The notes beneath the pieces were generated by a model. The model did no database searches and was not told the origin of the DNA. It saw only the letters and a list, made by a program, of their open reading frames with translations. This document shows positions 37,520-50,650 of a DNA stretch of 64,000 nucleotides, in pieces. The position numbers and the translations under genes were made by a program. Every line of letters begins with the position of its first letter. The stretch's first letter is position 1. Source of the DNA: Myoxocephalus aenaeus. Its lineage: Eukaryota; Chordata; Actinopteri; Perciformes; Cottidae. The DNA lies in contig JBAMJR010000053.1 in assembly GCA_038501785.1 (NCBI GenBank), positions 3,489,501-3,553,500 on the forward strand, in the 5' to 3' direction.

Positions 37520-37700
37520 CTCTTTGGTCCAGACTGAAATGTGTCGAGAGCGATTTGATGTACTGCCTGCTTGACGTTCATAGTTGCCAGAGGAAGAAGC
37601 CTACTGACCCGGGTGACACCTGACTTTCCCTTTAAAGCCAACGTCAGGTTGACATTTCTGAAATGACTCTGCAATTCTTGGATGGATTGCGAGGAAATAT
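37520..37700 (+). repeat. Percomorph interspersed repeat fragment
   Basis: Starts with TTTGGTCCAGACTGAAATGTG, the same opening as in the 1007-1656 element (CGGTCCAGTCTAATG), and contains TTGGATGGATTGCGAGGAAAT. Heavily diverged. Confidence 0.5.
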
Positions 37701-39553
37701 CTCAAAAAGCCACAAAAAAAGCTTTAGCCTTCGATGACGTCATCGATGACTTGACGTTGTCTTTTGAGATCCGTTACAGCTCGGTGTCCCCTTTGCTTTC
37801 ATGATTTTCCCACATTGTCCTCTTTCCTGTAGCATCTGCACCGAAGCCACTTGGTCCACGGTGAGCTTGAAAAGGCTCGGCTTGGCAGCGCGGGGACGTA
37901 AAAAAAACAAATTAGGAGTTCACAACTTCAAACGGAGCTTCACCAAGACAACCCTTACTCTTCAGCCAAGGGTCTACGACAGCCCGTGAGAAGAGTTTTA
38001 ATAAGCGCCAGCTCCATCTGAACGCTTTTGGTGTTATAAAGAAGGGTATAGCGCGGCCACATTTCCACATAATCTCCCTTTCATTTGCCTGTGGATGTGT
38101 TGCCGTCTCAAGACACTGTGCACTTAAAACTACAGTTAACTCTGAGCTAAATCGAAGACTGACAGCAGATTAAAGTTCTGTTTTTTTTTTCATCGCACCT
38201 TTGTCCAATTTGTAGAGCCCAACAAACAAGCGGGAAAAGTTTGCCGACTGGTCTGGCGTGAGATTTGGGAGCAGACGGAGCGTTAAAAAGAGACGCTCCA
38301 AGTCTCCTCCAGAAGTCTCCGCTGTCTTCTGAAGCCAAGGAGCTTTAGAAATCTGCCTGAGAAATGTCAGCAATTACTCCCGTCAGCCGTCTTCCTATTC
38401 CCTTGTTTACCGAGGAGACTGTACCTCGCTATTATTGATCTGCAGTGTGTAAAAGGTCACGGGATGGAAGATGACAGCAGCCGCGGTAACCATGGAGACT
38501 CCCTCTCTTTTGTGTCGATGGCCCGAGCGAAGTGTCGGTCCGAGGGAGGAACTTGTGACGCTCGCTGCTTTGTTGCTGGACTCTAATCTCCAAAAACTCT
38601 CGAGACACACACGACGGCCTCCAGCTTAACTTCCCAACCCGACGCGCATCATTCAAGGATGGGTTTAAGCCATTTGCGGACACTGATGTTTGTTCGTGAT
38701 GGCGGGGAGATTACTTTGAAAATCTCTTCGGTGTTCCTTCATGGAGTTCTGTGCTCTGGACTGGGCAGAGTGACTGTAGTGCAGATGCAGTTCCGGTAAA
38801 CTCTCGATACATTTGGCACTCAAAACCACAAGGATGAGGTTAGGGACAGATAATGCAAGAAGAGGAACATCGAGGGGCCACACTCCCAATATATAATCAT
38901 TCACTTCATGATACGTTTTAATAGCAGGAGGAGATTGATATGCCGCATTTATATATGTTATTTCAAGCGTCCCAATGTCTGGATAAAATCCAGATGTAAT
39001 ACACTTTCATCTACATACATTATAAAGGTCACAAGGGCCAGGAGCTCATAAAAGCACATTCTACTTTTTTCTTTCTTTTTTTTAACCATACATTTTATTT
39101 CAATGCTCTCTTTTTTTTACCAATCTAAAAAAAATCCATTACTGTATTCTGTAAGGCAGGACATATATTTATAATATTTATTAGCATGGAGCGGGCTTTG
39201 CTTTGCATCTTATACCTCTATTGTCTGGTTCCCACCATGTTGTCTGTCTGGTACCCTGAAAGGTTTCCTGACCTTCATTTTGCTTTTGCTGTTTTGATAG
39301 ATTTCGTTAATTTGGTCTTTTAAATGGATTTCTAAAACACTGAGAGACAAAAATAATTAAAAAATGGCTAATTTTATAACTACTTACATTTTAAATAAAT
39401 GAGTCAGTTATATGATTTGCAGAATACATTTGACGGAGATCTGAGTCCCGCTTTGAATCAGCGCCGGATGGGGTTTCTTTCTTCCAGCGATATTTGGCTC
39501 CACTGTGCATACAGTCTACACGGACACAGCTGGTGCTCACTGTTTTATATTTC

Positions 39554-39599
39554 ATATATATATATATATATATATGTATGTATATATATATGTATATAT
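39554..39599. repeat. (TA)n/(TATG)n microsatellite
   Basis: TA repeat interrupted three times by TATG. Confidence 0.93.
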
Positions 39600-41599
39600 G
39601 GTGACAGCAATAAGGAGAAGGTTAACATAGCTTCAAACGGTTCTGCTTATCTTACTGCAAGGAATAAACCGGCAATTCTGCTGTATTATTACTGCTGTTG
39701 TCAAAATGGTGACAGTGAGGATGATATTTTTGTTACTGGCTGTACAGAAACACCTCTTGTTTCTTGATTGGCACTGAGCTGAGGTTAATTACCGTAGATT
39801 ACTGCCTTGCATGGCCTCTTGTTTCTCAGTGGTTGACTAGTTAAAAAGGCCCGCAGGTGCTCTATGAATACATATCAGCACCTGTGACTGGCAGACACAT
39901 ATCTTCCCCTCATCTGGAGAGGCTCAGGGCAGACATATTTATCATACCATATATTATTAAAGGATATCATATGAGAAAAAGAATCATAAACTCCCTTTGA
40001 GTAGCTATAAAATAACCTATTATTACATTATACGATGACTCAAAGATAACGTTGGGTTCACCACTAGGTAGGAGTGCAAAATTATGGTCACTTACAATGT
40101 GAATATGTGTTGAAATGATATGAAGTCTAGAATTTTCAGCTCATTGTAACTTACTAAACCGTACCACGTTTGTCCATATAGACAGAGGCATGATGGGAAT
40201 ATTGAAGTAATACTATAGAGCGCTTGAAATGATAAACTGTGCCGTAGTAGAAGGCCGGTCCAGACATCCATAGTGTGACCGGAAGTGTTGAAGTGGGTTG
40301 ATTAGCTGCCTGTCTTGCTGTCACTTTACAGGAAGAAAGCTGCTAATTTCTGTTTAATTACAGTGTGACATAATCACAGGGGACGGTCCCCTCAGAGCCC
40401 GTTTCCTCAGACAGCTCACTGACACACCCTTACTTTGTGTCGTCGTCCATTATACACGTCACACTTGGTCCTCATGGGCATAATTCAAAAGAGATGTTGA
40501 CATGGAAATCAGTGGCATCCCATGACACAGCAAAATGCGAAATGTCCTTTTGGTTATTTTACCAATATAGAGAGGAACAAGAAGGTGGTGCTTCCTTTTG
40601 ACACATTTTTTGATGGCCTTAAATGTAAAGTTACAGCTCCAGGATAGTTTTTTTTAGATTTCACTTCACTTTCTAGTAAAAGAGCCTCTTACATTCCTTG
40701 TGCACACACATACACACAATACAATACATGCAATACAAACCTTCTCATTTTCCAATATTAGATTATTTGACGTTGGTTCGGGAACTTCTTCTTCCCACGT
40801 GGGCATTCTCTTTGCTGAGTGAGTAATGTATGGAGCAAGAAGCATCCGGCGGGAGTGAGTGCCCCAGAAAGAGGCCTCTGCACTCGGGCCCACTCAGCAC
40901 GGCTGCGACAGCTGGAAGTTGCACTGCTGGGAGGTTTGGGAAGGAAGGCTTTTCCCCTGCTGTACGAGTGCTGTTGCTAGAACATGACACTCCTGGCCCC
41001 AATCCTAGCTCTCTCCAGTTCTGTTTTAGTCGATGCAGCAGAGCCAGCGGGAGTAGTGACTAAAGGCTCCCAACACTGTGATGACCACTGCCTCCGAGAA
41101 AATAATAGTCGACACTCCAACCGGGTAAAGTCACATTTGTGGACTGACGTTTTGTTTTTTGTTACGGCTCCACTTAGGGTGTCTCTTGAGTTAAGTGGGC
41201 TCATAGTTAATTCAGGGTTAAAGCTATTGTGTGTGTGTTCACATTAGGATAATTATACATATTTCCACCCTCGGGAGGTGTCCTTAAACATGTGTTTTTT
41301 TTCTGTAGATTCTTTCTGCCTCAGTCTGTTGAGAATTACTAGTTGAAGGCCTAACTTAATGACTTTGTTTCTGACAACACTGGCTTGCCCTACTTTAACT
41401 TCTGACAGCAGAGGCTGGATGCTACGGAGGCAGAAAGAGGCAAGCTCTCGGGGAGAAGGTCTAATATGAGACAGTATAAGCAGACGGGAATTAGGTTTCC
41501 TAACCTGCCTACACGCCGGAAACTATAACCTGCTGTTTTTACTCTTCAGCTTTTGCATCGGTCAAAGGAACAATATCAGAAGTGTGGCTCGGCTTTTGA

Positions 41600-41730
41600 C
41601 AGTTTGTTTCCCCCCCCAATGTTTGCAGTCCTTATGCTAAGCTAAGCTAATCGGCTGCTGGATTTAGCCTCATATTTAAGGTAGAGATGAAAGTGGTATC
41701 AATCTTCTAATCTAACGCAACAAAAAGTGA
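41600..41730 (-). mobile_element. MITE fragment (one end)
   Basis: CTTATGCTAAGCTAAGCTAA, then GGCTGCTGGATTTAGCCTCATATTTAAGG and AGTGGTATCAATCTTCTAATC match the right arm of the element at 56784-57271. The other arm is not found nearby. Confidence 0.65.
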
Positions 41731-43400
41731 ATGTTTGTTAATTTCCTTTAATTCTCTAAAAACAACAATGTCAATTTGTGCTTTCGCAGGTCAACTTAAT
41801 CTGACACTTTGGAAAAGTTGGATCAGGAATGCTAATGCTGTAAAGTTAACATTCTACTGTTTCTTAAAATTTCTGCAGTTTCCTCTGCAAAAAAAAAAAA
41901 AAAAGATGTATACTTCTGTGTGGTAATGCAGTATGGAGGCCTGTGATTTAGTTCAAGTCAAGCCATCAAACAAGCCAAAGCAAGATTATTCCGCTTATAC
42001 CAACAATTTACTCTGAAAATAAAGCTTAATTTCAGTCATACAGTTTATTTGTGCCCTGTGGTGTGCTCAATTGCTATGAATAGGAAGAAGAGATGGTGGC
42101 AAATATCTCAATGTGTATAACATAATTTTAACCATTTTTAATCATTGATATTCGTGGATGGATATTTGAAAGGAAAAGATGCTTTAAATCAAATGGTGGA
42201 ACCACAGTCCTTAATTCTAGACATAATATTTTTGAACAGGTATTTTATACAAAATTTAAATCAAGATGTAATTTAATTCTATGTTTTACATTATTTCTAC
42301 AGTTCTAATGTTATGTGTCAGCCATTCAAAGAGTGACTGTAGATGACCTCGGCACCATTAGGCGTCATAAATCCAACCATTAGTAAAGCAACATGTCTGT
42401 TTTGGAGCAATTTGCAGCTTCTCATTGCTCCCTTTCATGCATAATGTAATGGTTTTAGTCTGGGTGATCAGAGCAGAGGAGAAGTGAGCGGGGAGATCTC
42501 GGCTAACAGCTCGTTATGCCACGCGTTCCAGCAGCTCATCAGCGAGCAGCCAGTCAGCCATTAGGCGTAATATGTTATTAAATATTTATTTGGTCCAAGG
42601 CCACTGCTGTGCTACATTAGAACTACATGTTTGTCATTAGAGGACATCAGCTGCATTATGAATGCAGGATGTGAAGCACAGAGGGCATGCTGGAGTTGAG
42701 GTTAGAAAGGGGAGAGAAAACTCAAACCCCTGCTGGTCCACTCTCCATCACTGGGAATAGCATTGCTCCTGGAAGATGACAGGTGACTGGCAAGGTTCTT
42801 CATAATAGAGTTTTGTTGACCTGAGACCCAAACCGGTCCGCTTCCACTCGTTATTGCATGTTAGATGTCTAGAAACTGTTAGATGTTGTCGACACAGACT
42901 TCATCAATTCATCAAGCTCTTTTTATTCTAGCATACAATTGTGCTGAATCAAAACCCAACATGAGGCTTCATCATGGGCCAAACAAGGACGCATGGTTTC
43001 AAAGCACTTTTTAAAAACATTCTCAAACATAAGACATCCCATAGGATAATCACATCATTGGTAATCAAGTAATCACATTTCAACACAAATTTGTTGATCA
43101 TTCATGTTCCCGCAAGATTAATTGTAAAACATTTGGTGATCCTTAACCCTGAGGTCATTTTCTCGATTTTTACATAGTTTCTTAAATTCCCCTTTTTTAA
43201 AGTCACTTGCATATGATACACATGTGTTGTATATCAAATATTGCAGAACAATCTCAGCTCTCTATATAATGAGGCACCATAATACGGCAAAAGTGTAAAG
43301 TGATAATATGGCCCTAAAGCTGAAAAATGTAAGCTTGATTCTTTTTACTCATGTGGACGAACTGTTTTGGTTCTATAAATTGGTTTACCAAAGATCTTAG

Positions 43401-43436
43401 GTTCACAAAAGCAGTGATTCCACTGCTTTTGTGAAC
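43401..43436. repeat. Perfect 16-bp inverted repeat with 4-nt loop
   Basis: Arms 43401-43416 and 43421-43436 are exact reverse complements around ATTC. The stem contains CACAAAAGCAGTG. Confidence 0.9.
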
Positions 43437-43819
43437 ATGAATATGAATAAAATGGTAGATACATGTAAATAAATGTCTAAAACCAAAAAAGATTATTATC
43501 GTTTTTTGAGTAGAAATGATGTCTGTCACCTTTCACCAAAATGATAAAAATGGGACTGAGAATGGCTTCATACTGCAGATCAAGCTTCATGGGGTGTGTG
43601 CAAATGAAAAAATTAACATTACAACAGTTTTTGTTTTCAAACCAAATTTGTATTATATGGTGGGGATGGATGTGATGGAGTGGCTGGCGTTGTGGCCGGC
43701 GGTAGTGATCTGGTGGGAGGCAGAGACAGACTGGGAGGCTGCAGCAGCGATGCTGCATGTTGTCCACTGGACCCTGGCAGCTGTGAATCCTCTCTGTAAA
43801 ATAAATTACTAAACTAAAC

Positions 43820-44095
43820 TAGTCAGTACTAAGTGCACTGAAAGAAAGTTACGATTACGCCGTCTTACAAACACGTAACGGAGATCCAGCAGGGACTATG
43901 CTCACGGCATGAGCTAAATGTGCTAACGTAAACAAACTAACGATAGTTACGTCTTACAAACATGTAACGGAGATCCAGCACTACTAGTCGATACTAAGTT
44001 CACTGAAAGAAAGTTGATTACGAAGTCTTACGGACACGTAAGACGACATCCAGCACTATGCTCACGGCATGCTCACGGCATGAGCTAAATGCTTA
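43820..44095 (+). repeat. Local tandem repeat of a ~70+55-bp composite unit
   Basis: The block ACTGAAAGAAAGTT...GTCTTAC...CACGTAA...GATCCAGCA appears at about 43837-43891 and again at about 44002-44055, with its second half also at 43950-43980. The block TATGCTCACGGCATGAGCTAAATG appears at 43898-43920 and, with an internal duplication of GCTCACGGCAT, at 44057-44090. About two and a half diverged units in all. Confidence 0.85.
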
Positions 44096-44274
44096 ATGCC
44101 GCTTAACCAGAGGGTTAAGCGCCTTATTCAGGCCAAAAGTTTTGTCCATACTTGCGACTAATCAGAAAAGTCTAAAAAAAAAGACTAGGTGAGGCTTGTT
44201 TATAGGCAAGCCGATTGCTGGTGATGAGTGATGAGTCGGCAGTCAATATTAAAGCAGAATGGTTCAGTAAAATG

Positions 44275-44350
44275 CAAGATAAAATAAGATAATCCTTTAT
44301 TAGTCCCACAGTGGGGAAATTACAGGATTACAGCAGCATTGCTCACAATT
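44275..44350 (-). mobile_element. 3' tail of a LINE-like retroposon
   Basis: On the - strand it reads AATTTCCCCACTGTGGGACTA and then ATAAAGGATTATCTTATTTTATC, a phrase I recognise as the 3' end and short-repeat tail of a widespread teleost LINE. The neighbouring A-rich stretch up to 44476 may belong to the same insertion. Confidence 0.6.
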
Positions 44351-44475
44351 GAATAAAATAAAAGATAAAAACAGTCAAGTAATATAAATAAACAGTAATA
44401 GAGAACAGTAAAAAAACAGTAAAGAAGAATATTAAATATACAGACTGAATAAAGAAGTATATATAAAAGTACTTA

Positions 44476-44476
<1 letters not shown>

Positions 44477-44548
<72 letters not shown>
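44477..44548. repeat. (AC)n microsatellite
   Basis: AC run of 72 bp with one AAAC interruption. Confidence 0.97.
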
Positions 44549-44550
<2 letters not shown>

Positions 44551-44569
44551 ATGTGACATTCCCACTTTG

Positions 44570-44700
44570 CCGTTAGTGCTAATTAGCTCATTTTAATCAT
44601 AGTCATTTTTACACTATACCTGCTTAGCACCAGCTTGTTAGCATTGTCACTGCTACCATATTAGCACCTAGCTCAAAGAAATGACACCTCACAGAGACTT
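44570..44700 (+). repeat. Percomorph interspersed repeat fragment
   Basis: TTAGTGCTAATTAGC, TACCTGCTTAGCACCAGC, TTGTTAGCATTGTCACTG and TAGCTCAAAGAAATGACACC follow the order of the downstream part of the family at 31121-31440. Confidence 0.6.
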
Positions 44701-44958
44701 TGTTCATTGACCCATTTTTATCCATATATTTTATAATTGAATAAAGAAATACAGGTGGAATCCAAATCCATCTAATTTCTCCTATAATTTTAATATTATT
44801 TTGTACTAATTAGGGTTTGTAAATTGCTGCAGAAATGAAGTTGTTACTGCTTTAATGATTAATTATATATTTATTGTAATCCATTCTAACATGCCTGGTT
44901 CAAACACTGGTTTGTGAAAGTGTTGAAGTGTTCGGGCTACATAGTGTTTGTTTGGCCC

Positions 44959-45003
44959 GTGTGTGTGTATGTGTGTGCGTGCGTGTGTGTGTGTGTGTGT
45001 GTG
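44959..45003. repeat. (TG)n microsatellite, interrupted
   Basis: TG repeat with TATG and GCGTGCG interruptions. Confidence 0.93.
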
Positions 45004-45871
45004 CTTCTATCTTGGCTCCCTAGCATTTAGGTCCAAGTCCCAGGTGAACCTTGTTCCACCCTGCTTCCACGCTTGAAGGAGTTCACGGGATTCACACTGA
45101 ACTTTCCTGCTTTTAAAGATTTTCGTGGATCCATTATCCCTTCTGTCTTTTTCTGCCTCTACACGGGTCCACACAGAGGATTCCTGGCACCAGACTCATT
45201 GTTTTCTGATAACGGATTAATGTTAGCTGATGAACAACAAGTTTCCCTGCAAAACAATTACCTCCAAAAGGACTTTTATGTGAGTTGCAAACTCGCTGCT
45301 GGTATTTCAGAGCACCTTATTGATAAGGTTTGCTGCACTGCACTTGCCCTCAACATTTTACCACTGCAGCGCTATATAGATCTTCAAATACATGAAGAAC
45401 CCTTTCTCCTGATTTTTTAAGTGTTGTGGTATTGCTCTCTTATTAGCTCTTGAAGTATGGGCCTGTTTAGCTTAAAGTTTCAGTTTTAAACCGAGAGACT
45501 TAATCAAAGGAGCACTACTAATACAGAACATTAGCCCTACAGTACTTTAGCTTGTGTATTGCATACAAATATAGCCTTACACGGTAATTACATTTATTTA
45601 CTGCTGCTAGCCTCCAGCAGCAAACGCAATGCTCCTTCAACTTTACGGGTAACCCCTAAAATAATAAAGGCCCAAGAACATTGTGTGCGTGTACTGCTAA
45701 GTGTGTGTGTGCGTAGTTTTGCACGTGTGTGTTTTGTATATGCTTTTTATGGACTTCGAAGAGGCACAGGAGTGCTAGAAAGTGGGCCTCATACTATATA
45801 AATACATACCACAGTGGGGTGCTGGGTGACTCAACACGGTTTAGACTTGACCTCACTGCAGGAGGCATTTA

Positions 45872-45904
<33 letters not shown>

Positions 45905-47327
45905 GGGCGCGCAGCAGGTTCCAGCCTGATGCTCATTACTGCCGGTTGAAATGGAGCTCAGCGCCCACACTGGGATTAAATGGGTAAATAGCTCAAATAG
46001 AGCAGTGTGAGCCGGTCACTTTGTCATTTGTCACTTTGTCATCGCGTTTGTGTAGATTTGGAAGACACACGTCACACTCTCGCTGCTCTGTAGACACACA
46101 CAAACCTCTGTCGGCCTGTATGTCAAAGCCTGATGGTCGGATATCTATATACACAGCGCCACAGAGTATTTTCACACACCACTGAGCAATAGCTGCATTA
46201 TACAGTGCAGAAAATCCTGTTCCAGCTTTATCAATATCCGGCCCTGCAGCCAAAAAGCCCGCCACAGCCAACAGAAAAATCTGACGGCGTGCTGGAGAAG
46301 GAGAATATTCATCATCGCTCAGGAGGAAAGGTTGGCTCTGGGGAAACTGCAGGTTGTTTGTTCAAGCCAGACAATGTTGTGTTTGTTTATTGTGGAGGTC
46401 TCTAGCCAGCTGGCTTCCCCTTCATTGCCAAAGGATAGGAATAATGGACAGCCTGGCAGTTTAGGGGGAAATCAACTACTTTTTCTGGTGTTTTTTTCCT
46501 CCCTAATATCGGTTTGTTGGAGCACAATTTCTCTTTTGCAGCAGCACAGTGGTAAATGCTGTTAATTCACAGCTGCGAGCTGCCCCGTACGACATCAGTG
46601 TTGTGCTGCCGGCCAGAGTGCTGCTCCACTGCTGCTGCGGAGGGAGTGGGTTGTGTTCCTCACCTTGATAGAAGCAGCTGAGAGACTGGAGGGAGGCTGC
46701 TTTTCATGTTCTTCACTGCATTCTAGAGGTCTAGTCTTTTCTTCCAAGGTTGTTCTCATCCACCGCGGCATGAACTACAGGGCAAGTTGGTGTTTGGTGG
46801 GAAGGGTCGAAGAGGTCACTCGCTAAAAGGAGAGTCGGTGTCTTGTCCAGGCGTGTTGTTACCTGACTTTCACAAGGGGAACGGACTTTTCAAGGCTGAT
46901 TTGAACTATTATCATTTGTGTGCACAAGAATACATGTGGAGTATCTGTATGTGTATGTCGTGTCCTGTAAGCTTATTCTTTTCAAGGCTATCAATGAACT
47001 GCTCAAGTAATGTTCCTTTAACTTCAACATTTTGTAAAAAAGTTAGCAGGGGGGAACGCCTAGATTGGCTCTTTCCAGAGTAAAAAAAAAAAAAAAAACT
47101 AAACTCATGCTTAATGCTACAACAATTCACTTTTATTTTGTGTTGATTTTGGTGGTCTCTGTCGACAAAGGCGGTCGTGTTTCTGATCACCACAGAATCC
47201 CTTTTTTTTTTTTTTTTTTTTTTACTGCAGGTCCTTGTTCTGGTTCTCCTGTTCCTCTCTTCCCTTCAGCCTTCTGGCCGTTAGTTAGACGAGAAGATGC
47301 ATACCTCTCAGGTGTGCCCTTTTTAAA

Positions 47328-47550
47328 TATGAAGCTACAGCCAGGAGACCATTAGCTTGGCTTAGCACAAAGGCTGGAAGCAGGGGGAAAAGGCTAGCCT
47401 CGCTATCTCCAAAGTAAAAAATTAAAACCTGGCTAAAGCTCACTAATTAGCACATATCTTGCTCGTTTAATCAGTACAAAAAAAGCCAGGGTGTTATGCT
47501 AAGCTAGATGCCTTCTGGCTATAGTGTGATATGTAGTGTACAGATATGAG
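47328..47550 (+). mobile_element. Shortened MITE copy
   Basis: ATGAAGCTACAGCCAGGAGAC, TTAGCTTGGCTTAGC, GGAAGCAGGGGGAAA, TAAAGCTCACTAATTAGCAC and then GCTAAGCTAGATGCC in inverted order show both arms of the element at 56784-57271 with an internal deletion. Confidence 0.7.
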
Positions 47551-47620
47551 AGGCCAAGAATTAGGATTAGCAGGGAGCATTCATGAAAATGTTAAACTAA
47601 TGAAGCATGCATCATAAAGT

Positions 47621-47630
47621 TGTATGTATG

Positions 47631-47693
<63 letters not shown>
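47621..47693. repeat. (TATG)n(TA)n microsatellite
   Basis: Four TATG units followed by about 55 bp of TA. Confidence 0.96.
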
Positions 47694-47696
<3 letters not shown>

Positions 47697-50569
47697 TATA
47701 AATATATATTATTTGTTTTATTCATATTCTTTACTCAAACTATGAAATGTCATTGAAATTCTGTTTTTAAAATATTTTATTTAAAAAATAATATTACATG
47801 CAAGACCATGGAAATATCACTGGAGAAAAACTAATTATGACGGAGCCCTCGGGGGAATTGTGTCACTACGCTACATAGTGTAAAATAAAAAATGCTATGC
47901 TAACAAATGCAGATGAGTATTGACCGTGCAGCTCTAGCTGACTGAACTGCGAAAACCTTCACCTCCAGAGAAGCCAGGAGGAAAAGAGTTGAGTTTATGT
48001 TGACATCGGGGCCGGAGAGCCAGACTGTGGCCTCCTCAAGCTTCCCGAGCTCCTGAGCTGACAGCTTCGGCTGCCCTGCCAGTGAACTCTTGCATCTGCC
48101 ACATTTTTCTACTTGGATACTCTGACTCTGCTGTAATACAACACAACTCTGCAGTCTTTAATTGTATACTTATAGACGGAAGGAGGGTGTTCTCCTGCTC
48201 CTCTCGATGTCTCATTATTTCTTGCTCTCTTTCTCATGCTGTTGTATATTTGAGGCAGTGGATGCTGTTGGAAGAAGTGTAATCACTAATTGCACATTGC
48301 TGTTCCCTTTTACTCTTATCTTGTTTCTCACCCCAATTGGAGAATCATGCAGGGGTTCTCATCACACGTTATTTTAAACGCTGTGATCAGCGTAATGAGC
48401 GAGGATGGAAGTGTTCATCTTGCGTTGCAGTATTCTGCCCCTGTGGCGCAAATCAAATTTATTGTGAAAAGGAGTGAGTTTGGTCATCCGAGTTGCCGTG
48501 TATCTTAAGTGAGATCATTATAAAAGGGTGAGACCATTAACTGTCTGACTCTGATGAGATTACTCACTTGTCTTTACAAGGTTCATTGATTTGCCATTTT
48601 ACAACACAGGGTGTTGTATATATATATTTTTTACAATCTTACCATTGAACACAAATTCCGCTGTTTTTTTAAGGATGTCATGTTCCAGTCATTTGATGCA
48701 TTTTTTTTGGCCTTTAAACATCATGCAAAAGCATTAAAATGTTAAAACGCAGTTATGAACGTGTTAAACAATTGTGTTAAATTGCTGCAGGTAGCGCTTT
48801 AATTTCCATTTATTGAGCGGTGGTTCTTAGTATCACGGCTAAGCCTAACTACTTTCCATTTCTTGCGAGTGCTTTTCATTATGCTAACAAGTTTCCTCGA
48901 TTCCTTTTCCTCGTCTCCTCTCCTAGTGCCTTGGGCATACCCAGTGGAGATGTGAGCGGAGGAGGTGAACACGAGTCTAGGCAACAGGCGTTTAGCAAAT
49001 GAGACATCTTTTCCTCGGAACAGTCATTTCAAAGAAACCCCAATTAAATGTGACCTGGCTCAATGGGACAAGTATATACGGACGTCATACGTCTTCATTT
49101 TAAACGCAAACACTCACACATATTCAATGAAGAGAGGCTAACATTTACTTCCATGAAAATCTTGCGGATGAAGCACAGACTGTTGTTGTTTTTTTTGCTG
49201 ATTCTCATTGCACAGCATGCTGTTTCCCCTTTGGGACACATTTTAGTTTGAGGCTCTTCACTAATCCATCACTACATTTCGAGCTTGGGTCATCATGCCT
49301 TTTGATCTCTCTGAAATCTCATGTCACCACAGTGTAATGGTGAGCAATATGCTTTTCTTTCAAGGAGTATTTCTGGGGCAGAACCTCCTTGTATGAAGCA
49401 GCATTGGCCTATTTAGTGTCTACGCGGTGCGTGGTCAGGCCTGGAGGGTGCTCTCGCTGGTCGATAGAGCTTAGCAACCAGGGAGCAGGTAAGCAAGAGG
49501 CGAGAGTGCTTGATAATGAAAAGACCTTCGCCAGATAGTCTTTACTGTTCTTTTGTGGGTCCTCGGGGTACAGGTCCCAGACATGTGAGGCAACATACAG
49601 TATATCCAGAGTGGAATGTCCTCAATAGGTTTACATGTGAAATAACTCTACAAAGAAAATAAGTTTCTACTGATTATATTTCAAATTCTAATCCATGTTA
49701 ATGGTTTTAATGTTTGTGTCTCCATATCAAGCTGTCTAAATACATCTTTGATTAACATTTCACTATTACCCCAGATTCACATGCCTTTGATTTTGCGCTC
49801 CAACCCTCCCGACCTCCTGGGGTGTTCTGCATGCCTGACACAGCTGGAGTCATAAAAAATGCATTGAGTGTATGTTCATGTCAGGTGGCTACTACCATAC
49901 ACACTCCGTCACATGGCAGTTCATCTACTGGCCACCAAATGACGGCTGTGAGGGAACAGATTGTTTTGAAGTATGTGCAAAGAATCAATTTGTCTCAACA
50001 TCTTTTAAAAGTCATGCTAATATCTGCTCATCAGCACTGATGAACGTATCTACAATATTTTGTCCCAGTTTTTATTTTTTGATCTGCTGGTGGTGTTGGA
50101 TAAAAAGTCAGGGATCACCAAAATCTGTACGATTCCTCCTTTGGGTACCATTTATTTAACCTGACCCGCCAGATTTTTTTTTTTACACAGAACCATCTGA
50201 GAATCAGCCATTGGAAACCGTTGAAAAAGGGCAGGGAGGTGATTGGATGAACCATCTATCAATCAAACTCTTGCCGAAGCGAGTCGGGAGAAGAGTGAAT
50301 CTAGAAAAGCTCTTCTCTCAATGACGAAATACACTCTCCATATAACTGATGCTTTTGCAGCATCTAAGCTAACTCTTCGGGAGCAACCATTATTGTTTGG
50401 AATCAACAGTCGACTGAGTCATCTTGCAAACACTTGAGCCATGACTGTAGCTGCCAGTAGCTCCTGGATGCTGATTGGTGCATGCTGTGGCCATAAACGC
50501 ATTACTTGAAGCCTGACGAGATGGGATCCCGCCGTGCAAGCTGAACCATGGTCACTGTACCACATGTTG

Positions 50570-50650
50570 TGGAGTTCCATTCAACAGTTGTTGAGATATT
50601 TGAGTCTAGATCAAAAAGAAAACTGATCAACGGATTGACCATTGAGCACA
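50570..50650 (-). repeat. Percomorph interspersed repeat fragment
   Basis: On the - strand TAGACTCAAATATCTCAAC and AACTGTTGAATGG match the opening phrase of the family at 1007-1656 and 31121-31440. Confidence 0.45.

Larger units (their letters stand above)
28578..41599. other. Intergenic stretch without recognisable exons
   Basis: Apart from the repeats listed, this stretch has no convincing coding exon. 31736-31960 resembles the tail of another retroposon (GGCTTTAATGTCAATTTCC) but I cannot place it. 31424-31450 (CAGCGGTTGCCAACCTTTTTG) and 27052-27080 are short phrases common in fish repeats. 32100-34800 and 37700-39000 look unique. A splice-acceptor-like tract at 33080-33098 precedes a 34-codon frame; see the rejected list. 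Confidence 0.45.

Noticed and set aside
45073..45420. 115-codon open frame on the + strand
   Set aside because: No splice signals, no known motif, AT-rich codon pattern expected by chance.
47081..47223. Poly-A and poly-T runs 105 bp apart as target of two retroposons
   Set aside because: No retroposon body recognised beside either run and no target duplication visible.
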